Below, piece after piece: positions 10,317 through 17,930 of a DNA stretch of 43,764 nucleotides. The stretch is from positions 1-43,764 of the forward strand of contig NZ_BAHC01000048.1 of the NCBI RefSeq assembly GCF_000298195.1, in the 5' to 3' direction. Under the pieces are notes generated by a model. It was given only the letters and a program-made list of their open reading frames with translations. It searched no databases and had not been told where the DNA came from. Position 1 is the stretch's first letter, and every line of letters begins with the position of its first letter. Position numbers and translations under genes: made by a program. Source of the DNA: Gordonia rhizosphera NBRC 16068 (GTDB lineage: Bacteria; Actinomycetota; Actinomycetes; Mycobacteriales; Mycobacteriaceae).

Positions 10317-11177
10317 TCAGGAGCCCGCGGGCCGGCGTCGGCGGCCGAGAAGTGAACGCAGAGCGAGGAAACCGGTGGTCACGCCGACCCCGAGCAGCAG
10401 CGCGGCGACCATCCGCGACGACGCTGACCCGATGCGCGTGCGCAGCGGAACGGGACGATCGAAGCGCAGGACCGGCCATCCCACCTCGGCCGCGTGTCGT
10501 CGTAGTTGCCGATCCGGATTGACCGCGACGGGGTTGCCGACGGCCCCGAGCATGGGCAGGTCGGTGATCGAGTCGGTGTAGGCGTGGCACTGCGAGAGGT
10601 CGTAGCCGTGGACCGCGGCGAGTGCGGCCATCGCCGTCGCCTTGTTCTCGCCGTAGCAGTAGAACTCGAGCTCGCCGGTGTAGCGACCGTCGACGATCTC
10701 CATCTGTGTCGCCTCGACGTGGTCGACGCCGAGCAGCTCCCCGATCGGGCCGACCATCTCGATCCCCGACGCCGAGATGAGCACCACGTCGTGACCGCGG
10801 GCCCGGTGACCGGCGATGAGTTCGGCCGCCTCGGCGAACACCAGCGGATTCACGACGTCGTGCAGGGTCTCCTCGACGATCGCGCGGACCTGTTCGACTT
10901 CCCAGCCACGGCACATGTCAGTGACCTGGCGACGGAGGGTCTCGACCTGGTCACGGTCGGCGGCCGTCAGGAGGAACAGGAACTGGGCGTAGCTGGACTT
11001 GAGGACCGTCCGACGGTTGATGAGCCCCTGGTCGAAGAAGGGCCGGGAGAACGCCAGGGCACTCGACCTGGCGATGACCGTTTTGTCCAGGTCGAAGAAG
11101 GCGGCGATGCGTGAGGAGCGATCGGTCCGCTCGGAGGGCTGCTGCGATTGCGGCGTCTCCGGTGAGATGTCCGTCAC
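10317..11177 (-). CDS. HAD-IB family phosphatase (SerB/CicA-like)
   Basis: A 286-residue HAD-superfamily hydrolase. Motif I is FFDLDKTV (Asp29 nucleophile, Asp31, Thr33), motif II is the Ser in VLISASG, and motif III/IV is YGENKATAM then YTDSITDLPML with the metal-binding Asp pair. The helical cap lies between about 40 and 125, the subclass IB arrangement. A hydrophobic helix near 255-275 followed by a basic tail suggests membrane tethering. GTG start with TAGGCT 6 nt upstream, so probably leaderless. Corresponds in position to Rv3661, next to the 6C RNA as in mycobacteria. The substrate is not known; phosphoserine is only one option. Confidence 0.87.
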   Translation of the reverse strand: MTDISPETPQSQQPSERTDRSSRIAAFFDLDKTVIARSSALAFSRPFFDQGLINRRTVLKSSYAQFLFLLTAADRDQVETLRRQVTDMCRGWEVEQVRAIVEETLHDVVNPLVFAEAAELIAGHRARGHDVVLISASGIEMVGPIGELLGVDHVEATQMEIVDGRYTGELEFYCYGENKATAMAALAAVHGYDLSQCHAYTDSITDLPMLGAVGNPVAVNPDRQLRRHAAEVGWPVLRFDRPVPLRTRIGSASSRMVAALLLGVGVTTGFLALRSLLGRRRRPAGS

Positions 11178-11189
11178 GACGCCAGCCTA
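11178..11189 (-). promoter_or_regulatory. Leaderless-type -10 element before the HAD-IB gene
   Basis: On the minus strand TAGGCT (11189-11184) lies 6 nt before the GTG start, with no ribosome site. Confidence 0.5.
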
Positions 11190-11292
11190 CGGGTTTGCCG
11201 CGTTTCGCCGGTAGCGTCGATGCAACGTTGCTGCTGCGTGAATCCGCAGGCAGTGATGCGGAAACGTGATCTTCGGGGCCGGTTGGTTGTGG

Positions 11293-11322
11293 TTGCACGA
11301 ATTCCGGCAGGCTGTGTATAGT
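11293..11322 (+). promoter_or_regulatory. Promoter of the 6C RNA
   Basis: TTGCAC (11293-11298), an 18-bp spacer and TATAGT (11317-11322) form a good vegetative promoter. The predicted start is near 11330. Confidence 0.65.
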
Positions 11323-11329
11323 CGGTCTC

Positions 11330-11437
11330 AACCGGTTGATACCGGTGCCTTTCAGCCCGACCCCCCGGGGCTGAAACGCGATGACCCCGGCCTCCTCCCC
11401 CCCTGGCCGGGGTCGTCCTCTATCTGGAGGTCTTTTT
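11330..11437 (+). ncRNA. 6C small RNA (actinobacterial, C-rich loops)
   Basis: Two stem-loops with cytosine-rich loops define this conserved actinobacterial RNA. Stem 1 is TTTCAGCCC (11350-11358) with GGGCTGAAA (11368-11376), its loop holding six C. Stem 2 is GACCCCGGCC (11383-11392) with GGCCGGGGTC (11405-11414), its loop holding seven C. The downstream CCTC/GAGG hairpin and the T-run at 11433-11437 look like the terminator. A 5' palindrome ACCGGTTGATACCGGT precedes stem 1. In M. tuberculosis the 6C RNA (B11) lies between Rv3660c and Rv3661, the same neighbours (ssd and the HAD-IB gene) as here. In other species it pairs through the C loops with G-rich mRNA sites. The exact 5' end is inferred. 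Confidence 0.9.
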
Positions 11438-11497
11438 CTCTCTCCCTCGTGGCGCATGTCGTTGCGCTGTGCGTGCGGTCCGCTGAAAACCAATTCG

Positions 11498-11523
11498 CCC
11501 AACCAGGCAATTGCCGGGTTGGG
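11498..11523. promoter_or_regulatory. 26-bp imperfect palindrome upstream of the truncated lipase
   Basis: CCCAACC, a perfect GGCAATTGCC core and GGTTGGG make a 26-bp palindrome with one mismatched pair, ending 36 nt before the lipase ATG. It may be a repressor operator or a hairpin. Confidence 0.45.
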
Positions 11524-11559
11524 GGTGGGCGGATCAATGACACCTGGGGAGGGGTTCGC

Positions 11560-12156
11560 ATGTCTGTCACTCGAAGAAGCCTCCGCAACAGCGCATCGAG
11601 GGCTGCGGCGCAGACGATGGCGTTGGCCATGACCTGCGTGTTCGCGATCCTCGGCTCCGGAGTCGCGCAGGCGGTGCCACGGGATCCGCTACCGGAGACC
11701 CACAGCTTCCTGGCGGGGATTCCCGCCGAGCTCGCTCATCGCGGTGGGTCGCTCCCCGGATCCAACGACTTCTCGTGCCGGCCCACCGCACGCCATCCGC
11801 GTCCGGTCGTCCTGGTCCACGGCACCGGCGGATCACAGCAGACCAACTGGGGTGCCTACGTCGCGATGCTCGCCAACCGCGGGTACTGCGTGTTCGCACC
11901 CACCTACGGAGCGTTGCCCGGCACGGCCCGGCCGGTGTCCGCGATCGGCGGAATGACCCGGATGGAGACCGGTGCGGCGCAGCTGTCGCGGTTCATCGAC
12001 CGTGTACTGGCCGCGACCGGTGCGAAAACCGTGGATCTCGCCGGACATTCGCAAGGCACGCGGTTCATCCACAAACGCGGAGAATTCCACAGATCCTGCC
12101 CTCGCCGGACTACGCGGGTGGCGTGCGCAGATCCGCACGTGACGATGGGCCCATGA
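11560..12156 (+). pseudogene. Truncated secreted lipase (lipase class 2 type)
   Basis: Starts like an intact secreted esterase: ATG with GGGGAGGGG 5 nt upstream, a signal peptide (about residues 1-41, ending near AQAVPRD), the oxyanion strand PVVLVHGTGG and the nucleophile DLAGHSQGT. Directly after the nucleophile the sequence turns into a basic, non-homologous stretch (HKRGEFHRSCPRRTT) and stops at residue 198. The catalytic Asp and His, and roughly the last 100 residues of the usual family length, are missing. The junction lies near 12061-12075. The stop falls 1 nt inside the ssd start codon region. Probably the remnant of a gene whose 3' half was deleted; whether it is still expressed is unknown. 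Confidence 0.75.
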
Positions 12157-13211
12157 CCGATGAACTCCTCGCCCTCGTGGGCCCCGATCTGCGCGAGGAC
12201 GTCGCGCGGTGCGCGGCCGCCGCGGGATACCGGATTCGGACCGCCCCTGCGGCCGACTGTCGACGCGACTGGCTGCGCGCCGGTGTCGTGATCGTCGACG
12301 TCGAGGCCATCGGGGTGCTCGCCGGGCTCGGGCCGCCAGGTCGCGACGGGGTCATCGCGGTGACCGATCACGAACCGGCAGAGGAGATCCGGCGATCGGC
12401 GATGAATCTCGGCGCGGACCAGATGATCACCCTGCCGGCCGACGAGGCACGGTTGGTGGGGGTGCTGACCGGATTCCGGTCACCGAGCCGGGGCACGGCG
12501 GGCGCGCTCGCGCTGATCGGCGGCCACGGCGGTGCGGGCGCGACGACCCTGGCGGCTGCGGTCGCGGCGGTCGCATCCGAGTCGTCGAGGGTCCTGGTGC
12601 TCGATGTCGACGAGTACGGGGCGGGCATCGACCTCGCCCTGGGGATCGAGGGGCGTTCCGGATTGCGTTGGCAGGACCTGACTCTCGAGGGCGGTGCGGT
12701 GCGCGCATCGTCGCTGCACCGAGCGCTGCCGCAGGTGAACGACCATCTGTCGGTGCTGTGCCCGCAGCGGGACAACGCGCGCCGGATCGGGGTCGACGCC
12801 GTGACGGCGACCATGGACGCCGCCCGCGTCGACGGCGACCTCGTGGTCGTGGATCTGCCCCGGACGTTCGAGGCCATCACGAATGCCATCCTCGACTCGG
12901 TCGATCTCGTCGTACTCGTGACCACGGCGTCACTGCCCGGGGTCGCGGCGTCTCGCCGGGTCGCCGCACGGATCGCGGAACGCGCCGTGACAGCCGAGGT
13001 CGCGGTTCGGGGTCCGGCGCCGAGCGGTCTGCGCGCCGTCGAGGTCGCCGACGCGATCGGGCTGCCCCTCATCACCGCGTATCGGGCGGACCCGGCACTG
13101 CCGTCCCGGATGGAATCGGGACGGCTACGAGCCGCGCCGCGCAGTCCGCTCGGTCGTGCCGCGCGGACCATCCGTGGGCGCATCGGAACCGCGGATCGGC
13201 CTGCGGCATGA
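12153..13211 (+). CDS. ssd: Septum-site determining protein Ssd (TadZ/CpaE-like MinD-family)
   Basis: A 352-residue protein with an atypical receiver-like N-terminal domain (about 1-108) and a MinD/ParA-type domain. It is first in a Tad-type pilus operon, where TadZ/CpaE proteins position the secretion machine; the mycobacterial homologue Rv3660c alters septation when overproduced. The deviant Walker A motif reads GGHGGAGATT (123-132): both the signature Lys and the P-loop Lys are replaced, as GGVGATT-type motifs are in CpaE. The segment VVVDLPRTF serves as a Walker B-like strand. ATG at 12153; its stop overlaps the tadA ATG by 4 nt. ATP hydrolysis is doubtful. Confidence 0.85.
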   Translation: MTDELLALVGPDLREDVARCAAAAGYRIRTAPAADCRRDWLRAGVVIVDVEAIGVLAGLGPPGRDGVIAVTDHEPAEEIRRSAMNLGADQMITLPADEARLVGVLTGFRSPSRGTAGALALIGGHGGAGATTLAAAVAAVASESSRVLVLDVDEYGAGIDLALGIEGRSGLRWQDLTLEGGAVRASSLHRALPQVNDHLSVLCPQRDNARRIGVDAVTATMDAARVDGDLVVVDLPRTFEAITNAILDSVDLVVLVTTASLPGVAASRRVAARIAERAVTAEVAVRGPAPSGLRAVEVADAIGLPLITAYRADPALPSRMESGRLRAAPRSPLGRAARTIRGRIGTADRPAA

Positions 13212-14383
13212 CCGGCGGGCAGGAAGCGCTCCTGCACCGGGTGCGGGACCGCCTCGCGGCGCTGGCCGTGGAACCGACCGCCGAGGTGATCGCCGATGCG
13301 ATTCGCGCGGAGTCCGGGGGCCTGCTCGGCGACACGGATCTGCTGGCCGCGCTGCGGTTCCTGCAGACCGAGCTGATCGGTGCGGGCCGGCTCGAGCATC
13401 TGCTCGCCGAGCCCGACATCGCCGACATCCTCGTCGTCGGCGCCGATCAGGTCTGGGCCGACCGCGGACACGGGTTGCAGCGCACCGACATCCGGTTCGA
13501 GGACGAGGCGGCCGTCCGACGGCTGGCCGGTCGTCTGGCGTTGAGCGCCGGCAAGCGCCTCGACGACGCGCAGCCCTGGGTCGACGGGCAACTCGCCGAT
13601 GTCGGCAAACGGGGACACACGGTGCGGTTACACGCCGTGATCCCGCCCGTGGCGACCGATGGGACGTGCATCTCGCTGCGCGTACTGCGCACCGCCACCA
13701 TCGATTTCGACGATCTCGTGAGGCTCGGTGCGATCCCGGCGGATGCGGCCGGTGTGCTGCGGTCGATGCTCCGGGCGAAGCTGGCGTTCCTGATCGTGGG
13801 CGGTACGGGCTCGGGCAAGACCACACTGCTCGGGTCGCTCATCGGTGCGATGGACCCCACCGAACGCATCCTGTGCGTCGAAGATGCTCTCGAACTCGAC
13901 CCGCCCCACCCGCACGTCGTGCGGTTGGTCGCCCGCACGCCCAATGTCGAAGGGGTGGGGGAGGTTCCGGTCCGCGCGCTGGTCCGGCAGGCGCTGCGGA
14001 TGAGGCCGGACCGGATCGTGGTGGGGGAGGTGCGCGGTGCGGAGGTCATCGACCTGCTCACCGCACTCAACACCGGGCACGAAGGCTGCGCGGGCACATT
14101 GCACGCGAACTCGACCGCCGAGGTGCCGGCCCGGATGGAGGCGCTCGCCGCGCTCGGCGGGATGGACCGGGCCGCGTTGCACAGCCAGCTCTCGGCCGCG
14201 GTGCACATCGTGCTCGGCGTCGCACGCACGACGGGCGGGTCGCGTGGCCTCGCGGAGATCGGGCTGGTCTCGCGTGGCGACGACGGCTTCGTGAAGATCC
14301 GGCCGCTGTGGATGCGCAACGTCGGCTTCGCTGATGCCATGACCGATTTCGAGCGCCTGCTGCAGGCACGGCCGGATCCGTGA
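13208..14383 (+). CDS. tadA: Type IVb pilus/Tad secretion ATPase TadA
   Basis: Hexameric ATPase that powers pilin assembly, 391 residues. Walker A is GGTGSGKTT (198-206), the Asp box ILCVEDALEL follows, Walker B is RIVVGEVRG (269-277) and the His box is TGHEGCAGTLHAN. The N-terminal helical domain (1-90) and the central N2 domain match the CpaF/TadA family. It corresponds to Rv3659c. Start ATG is inside the ssd stop and its stop overlaps the tadB GTG by 4 nt, so the operon is translationally coupled. Confidence 0.93.
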   Translation: MTGGQEALLHRVRDRLAALAVEPTAEVIADAIRAESGGLLGDTDLLAALRFLQTELIGAGRLEHLLAEPDIADILVVGADQVWADRGHGLQRTDIRFEDEAAVRRLAGRLALSAGKRLDDAQPWVDGQLADVGKRGHTVRLHAVIPPVATDGTCISLRVLRTATIDFDDLVRLGAIPADAAGVLRSMLRAKLAFLIVGGTGSGKTTLLGSLIGAMDPTERILCVEDALELDPPHPHVVRLVARTPNVEGVGEVPVRALVRQALRMRPDRIVVGEVRGAEVIDLLTALNTGHEGCAGTLHANSTAEVPARMEALAALGGMDRAALHSQLSAAVHIVLGVARTTGGSRGLAEIGLVSRGDDGFVKIRPLWMRNVGFADAMTDFERLLQARPDP

Positions 14384-15180
14384 CCCTTCTGCTGGGCGCG
14401 CTCGCGGTCGGGGTGCTGTGGTGTCCCGCCACCCGCGCCGAGATCCGTCTGGCGTGGCTCGCCGACACCGGTCGGTCCCCACGCCGCCGCTCATGGCGGT
14501 GGTTCGCCGCCGGTGCGGCCCCGGTCGTCGCGCTGGTCGTCCTCCCGGTGGCCGCCGCCGCGTCGACCGGCATGATCGCGGCCGCGTTGACCTGGCGATG
14601 GCGGCGCCGGTCCCGGGATCGGAGGCGAGCCGCGGAGTCGGCAGACCTGCTGCAGGCGCTGGCGGTGATGATCGCGGAGCTCTCGGTGGGCGCGCCGCCG
14701 GCCCACGCCTGTACCTCGGCCGCACGGGAACTCGGGGCGCGATCCGATTCGGCGGTGGCGCGGGGCCTGGCCACGATGGCGGGCCGAGCCGAGCTCGGCG
14801 GCGATGTCGTGCCCGACACCGACGGCATCGACACGACGAGCGCGATGTCGTGGCAGCGGATCGGGGTCGCATGGCAGATGGCCGACCGGTACGGCCTGCC
14901 GATGGTGGAACTGCTGGAATCGGTGCGGGCGGATCTGCTCGCGCGCCGGCAGTTCGCGGACCGCACACGGGCGGGACTGGCCGGTCCCCGCGCGACCGCG
15001 GCGGTCCTGGCAGGGTTGCCGGCCGTGGGTGTCGCGCTCGGCGAGCTGATCGGTGCCCACCCGTTGGGCATCCTGCTCGGGACGCGTGCCGGCGGCGCCC
15101 TGCTGGTCGTCGGTACCGCGCTGGCACTGGCCGGCCTGGCCTGGTCGGACCGGATCGTCGATCGGGTGGTCAGCGGGTGA
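14380..15180 (+). CDS. tadB: Tad platform membrane protein TadB
   Basis: Type II secretion F-domain protein of 266 residues that forms the inner-membrane platform with TadC. Hydrophobic segments lie at about 1-15, 45-70 and near the C terminus (208-260), with the cytoplasmic F domain between (SADLLQALAVMIAELSVGAPP through the paired helices). GTG start overlaps the tadA stop by 4 nt, and its own TGA overlaps the tadC GTG. Corresponds to Rv3658c. Both platform proteins are shorter than proteobacterial TadB/TadC, as is usual in this actinobacterial locus. Confidence 0.87.
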   Translation: MTLLLGALAVGVLWCPATRAEIRLAWLADTGRSPRRRSWRWFAAGAAPVVALVVLPVAAAASTGMIAAALTWRWRRRSRDRRRAAESADLLQALAVMIAELSVGAPPAHACTSAARELGARSDSAVARGLATMAGRAELGGDVVPDTDGIDTTSAMSWQRIGVAWQMADRYGLPMVELLESVRADLLARRQFADRTRAGLAGPRATAAVLAGLPAVGVALGELIGAHPLGILLGTRAGGALLVVGTALALAGLAWSDRIVDRVVSG

Positions 15181-15806
15181 GCACGCCGACCCTGGTCGCC
15201 GTCTTCCTCGTCGCGGCCGCGGTGTGGTGGTGGCCATCTCCCCGCTGGTGGTTGCTGCGGGTCATCGACCCCGCGGGAGCCGAACGGTGGAACACCCTGG
15301 AAACCCATGGCACTCACAGTCGGAACGATCCCTTCGCGGTCGCGGCCAGCTTCGATCAGCTGGCCGTGTGCCTGGGTGCCGGGTTACCGGTCGCGTCGGC
15401 GGTCGAGATCGTGGCGCGGACCGCGCCACCCGGTCTGGGCGAGCCGTTGTCGGCGACAGCGGAACTCCTGGCACTGGGCGCTGACGCAGAACACGCCTGG
15501 CGCCGGTTCGCGCCCCGCTACGCCTCCGGACGATCCACGCGCACCGACGATCTCGACGCGGAACGGTTCGAGGCGCTGGCGGTGCTGGCGCGGCGGTCGG
15601 CCCGATCCGGATCGTCATTGTCGCGTGGGCTGGCCGAACTCGCGGAGACCACCCGACGGCAGGCCGACAACGACGCGCTGGCCGCCGCCGAACGTGCCGG
15701 CGTGAAGATCAGCGGGCCGTTGGGCCTGTGCTTCCTGCCCGCCTTCGTGTGCCTGGGCATCGTGCCGGTGGTGATCGGACTCGCCGGCACCGTACTCGGT
15801 AGATGA
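15177..15806 (+). CDS. tadC: Tad platform membrane protein TadC
   Basis: A 209-residue F-domain membrane protein, partner of TadB. An N-terminal Trp-rich membrane helix (VAVFLVAAAVWWWPSPRWW) is followed by a cytoplasmic helical region with the F-domain pattern FDQLAVCLGAGLPVASAVEIV and LARRSARSGSSLSRGLAELA, and a C-terminal double helix ending GLAGTVLGR. GTG start overlaps the tadB stop by 4 nt. Position matches Rv3657c. A 95-bp gap follows before the pilin gene, the largest break in the operon. Confidence 0.85.
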   Translation: MSTPTLVAVFLVAAAVWWWPSPRWWLLRVIDPAGAERWNTLETHGTHSRNDPFAVAASFDQLAVCLGAGLPVASAVEIVARTAPPGLGEPLSATAELLALGADAEHAWRRFAPRYASGRSTRTDDLDAERFEALAVLARRSARSGSSLSRGLAELAETTRRQADNDALAAAERAGVKISGPLGLCFLPAFVCLGIVPVVIGLAGTVLGR

Positions 15807-15901
15807 TCGGACGTGCAGACGAAATCGTTGGATCCGTTCGGGGCCCTGAAACGTCCAAGTAGACAGCACACATCGTGCCACGACAGGAGGTCACAAACAT
15901 C

Positions 15902-16120
15902 ATGCTGGACAGGATCTTTCATCGACCGATGACGCGCGCCGGTGCCGCGGTGACGCGACTGGTCGCCGATGACACAGGGATGAGCACGGCAGAATATGCC
16001 ATCGGGACCATCGCCGCGGCCGCCTTCGGCGCCGTGCTCTATACCGTTGTCAGCGGAGACAATGTCGTGAACGCCCTCACGGGCATCATCGGTCGGGCAC
16101 TGAACACCTCGGTGGGATGA
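15902..16120 (+). CDS. Flp-type pilin (DUF4244)
   Basis: A 72-residue prepilin. A short basic leader ends at Gly26; the processing site DDTG/MSTAEYA has Glu at +5 of the mature protein, followed by a hydrophobic helix IGTIAAAAFGAVLYTVV. This matches the Flp/DUF4244 family (Rv3656c). The ATG at 15902 lies 11 nt after a strong AGGAGG; an in-frame GTG at 15875 would place the ribosome site inside the gene and is less likely. No dedicated prepilin peptidase is encoded in this window, so processing must rely on an enzyme elsewhere. Confidence 0.85.
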   Translation: MLDRIFHRPMTRAGAAVTRLVADDTGMSTAEYAIGTIAAAAFGAVLYTVVSGDNVVNALTGIIGRALNTSVG

Positions 16121-16557
16121 GACACCTCGGTCCGATGAGCGACGACGAGTCGGTCGGCGGTCGGCGCAGCGGGTTCTGGTTGCGTCGACTGTGGTCCGAC
16201 GAGCGTGGGATGGTCACGGTCGAGGCGGCCTATGTGATCGCGGCGATCGTCGGGGTGGTGGTGCTCGGTATCGGCGCGATCGTCGGTGCGTCGGTGCAGA
16301 TCCGCTGCACCGACGCAGCCCGGGAGGCCGCCCGGCTGACCGCCGCGGGCGATCCGTCCGCGCGCACCGTCGCCGCCCGCCTCGCCGGGGATCGCGCACG
16401 CATCTCCATCACCGACAACGGCGCTCAGGTCGTCGTCGAGGTGCGCTCGCCGATACCGCTGATCGGGGCGATCGAGATGTCCGCCTATGCGGTCGCGGCC
16501 AAGGAACCCACTGCCGCAACGGCCGTCGCCGATCTCCCCGCGGAGGTACCCCCGTGA
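16117..16557 (+). CDS. TadE-like pseudopilin
   Basis: A 146-residue minor pilin or pseudopilin. The motif DERG/MVTVEAAYV has Gly31 and Glu36, so it carries the same G/xxxxE cleavage pattern as the pilin, followed by one membrane helix (VIAAIVGVVVLGIGAIVG) and a small extracytoplasmic domain. ATG at 16117 overlaps the pilin stop by 4 nt; an internal ATG at 16135 is possible. Corresponds to Rv3655c. Its stop overlaps the GTG of the next gene. Confidence 0.83.
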   Translation: MRHLGPMSDDESVGGRRSGFWLRRLWSDERGMVTVEAAYVIAAIVGVVVLGIGAIVGASVQIRCTDAAREAARLTAAGDPSARTVAARLAGDRARISITDNGAQVVVEVRSPIPLIGAIEMSAYAVAAKEPTAATAVADLPAEVPP

Positions 16558-16916
16558 CGCCATGCTGGCGCGACGAACGTGGGTTCGCCACGATCACAGG
16601 CGCTTTCGCAATCGCCGCGGTCGCCGCGGCCACGCTTGCGGTGCTGTATGTCGGTGGTGCCGTGCTGGCACGCCACCGCGCCCAGTCCGCCGCCGATCTG
16701 GCCGCACTGGCCGGGGCCGCCGATCTTGTGATGGCGCTACCCGATCCGTGCGTTACGGCGAGGCAGATCGCCGAGGTGCAGCGGACTCGGGCCCGAGTGC
16801 GATCGTGCCGGACGGACGGAACCGACCTGGTCCTCAGCGTCGCCGTGCCGGTCGCACTCGGTCCGTTCGGCATGCACGAAGCGGTGGCGACCGCACGGGC
16901 CGGGCCGGTCGGGTGA
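16554..16916 (+). CDS. TadE/TadG-like protein (Rv3654c type)
   Basis: A 120-residue protein of the helicase/secretion-neighbourhood TadE-like family. DERGFATITGAFAIAAVAAA forms the start of a single membrane helix; the Gly is kept but the +5 Glu seen in the two preceding genes is absent, so processing is uncertain. The segment AQSAADLAALAGA after the helix is typical of TadG N termini. GTG start with CGGAGG upstream, overlapping the previous stop by 4 nt. Last gene of the Tad operon. The family name reflects the nearby helicase gene, conserved here. Confidence 0.8.
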   Translation: MTPCWRDERGFATITGAFAIAAVAAATLAVLYVGGAVLARHRAQSAADLAALAGAADLVMALPDPCVTARQIAEVQRTRARVRSCRTDGTDLVLSVAVPVALGPFGMHEAVATARAGPVG

Positions 16917-16990
16917 GTTCGCCGTGAGTTCATCGATGCGTAGCGCGGCCCGCGGTAGCGTGGGACACAGCCGATCAGGAGGAACAAGAG

Positions 16991-17344
16991 ATGTTCACCG
17001 TGGTGAAGGAACAGGGCCCGAACGTCATCGTTGAGGCCGAGGGCATGATCCACTCCAGCGACTACGACGTGTTGACACCGACGCTCGAAGGCGTCGTGAA
17101 AGAACACGGCCACGCCAATCTGATGATCATCGCCGAGGGCCTCAAGGGGGAGACGCCGAGAGCCATGACGAAGGACGCAGAGTTCGGCTTCGGCGTCTAT
17201 AAGGACGTGAAGAAGTTCGCGCTGGTCTCCGACGAGACGTGGCTGCGCGTGGCCGTGCACATGATGTCGCCGTTCACCGGCACCGAAGAGAAGGTCTTCG
17301 GGCTCGACGAGCGGGCCGATGCCGAGGCGTGGCTGACGGCCTGA
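16991..17344 (+). CDS. SpoIIAA-like (STAS-fold) protein
   Basis: A 117-residue soluble protein of the SpoIIAA-like family (PF11964). The pattern IVEAEGMIHSSDYDVLTPTLE, then NLMIIAEGLKG, then KKFALVSDETWLRVAVHM and a C-terminal FGLDERADAEAWL is typical; these proteins have a STAS-like fold and are proposed to bind lipids, without the phosphorylatable Ser context of true anti-anti-sigma factors. Strong AGGAGGAA 6 nt before the ATG. TAGCGT at 16956-16961 is a possible -10. It lies between the Tad operon and a convergent gene pair; function unknown. Confidence 0.8.
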   Translation: MFTVVKEQGPNVIVEAEGMIHSSDYDVLTPTLEGVVKEHGHANLMIIAEGLKGETPRAMTKDAEFGFGVYKDVKKFALVSDETWLRVAVHMMSPFTGTEEKVFGLDERADAEAWLTA

Positions 17345-17369
17345 CCGGGCCGCGCCGGTCTCGTTCGTG

Positions 17370-17930
17370 TCAGTCCTCGTCGACGACAATCTGTTTCGGA
17401 TAGACCCGCTGAGACCGCAACGGCGAGAACCGGATCCTGCCGAAGCTGACCGTCTCGTCGCCGAGATGCGACACCACCAGCGAGGAGTTCGGCGGCAGGT
17501 CGGGGAGGTGGGACTGCACCGCACGGACGAACGGTGACCAATGGAGGAGTTCGCCCTCGGTGAGAAACCCTCCGGCGATGGCTCGGGCTCGACTGTCGGC
17601 AGCGACGACGGCGAGGTACACCTCACCGAGGCCGGGGGACACCCGCGGCCCGACCATCGCGCTCTGCAGATACCACAGCGCTGTGGTCACCTCACCGGCG
17701 AAGCCGCCGCGCTCGGCCGCACACCAGGCGTAGTGCACGTCCAGACTGTCGAGGGCCGCTGCCTCGCTGACGAAGAGATCACGTTCCCCGATGGTCGCAG
17801 GGCCGTCGCCGTCGGCGAGCCCCACGGGCTGGGCGAGGAGGAAATAGACAGGTGTCGGTTGGGTGATCGCGCCCAGGGACAGCACCGGGTCGTCGGCGCG
17901 GGGTTCGTCGGGACGATCGTCAGGCACCAT
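17370..17930 (-). CDS. Uncharacterised protein overlapping the MrfA-like helicase
   Basis: A 186-residue soluble protein that I do not recognise. It begins with an acidic disordered tail and contains a mixed alpha/beta core (PVYFLLAQPVGLAD; DVHYAWCAAERGGFAGEVTTALWYL; EVYLAVVAADSRARAIAGGFLTEGELLHW). Its ATG lies inside the last codons of the helicase gene (11-nt overlap), so the two are translationally coupled and may act together. No Cys/His metal motif or nuclease motif is evident. It ends 25 nt from the convergent SpoIIAA-like gene. Confidence 0.7.
   Translation of the reverse strand: MVPDDRPDEPRADDPVLSLGAITQPTPVYFLLAQPVGLADGDGPATIGERDLFVSEAAALDSLDVHYAWCAAERGGFAGEVTTALWYLQSAMVGPRVSPGLGEVYLAVVAADSRARAIAGGFLTEGELLHWSPFVRAVQSHLPDLPPNSSLVVSHLGDETVSFGRIRFSPLRSQRVYPKQIVVDED

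Noticed and set aside
9857..10522. Open frame on the plus strand in the convergent gap
   Set aside because: No ribosome site, no domain, unusual Arg/Ser/Cys-rich composition, and it runs into the antisense of the HAD gene.
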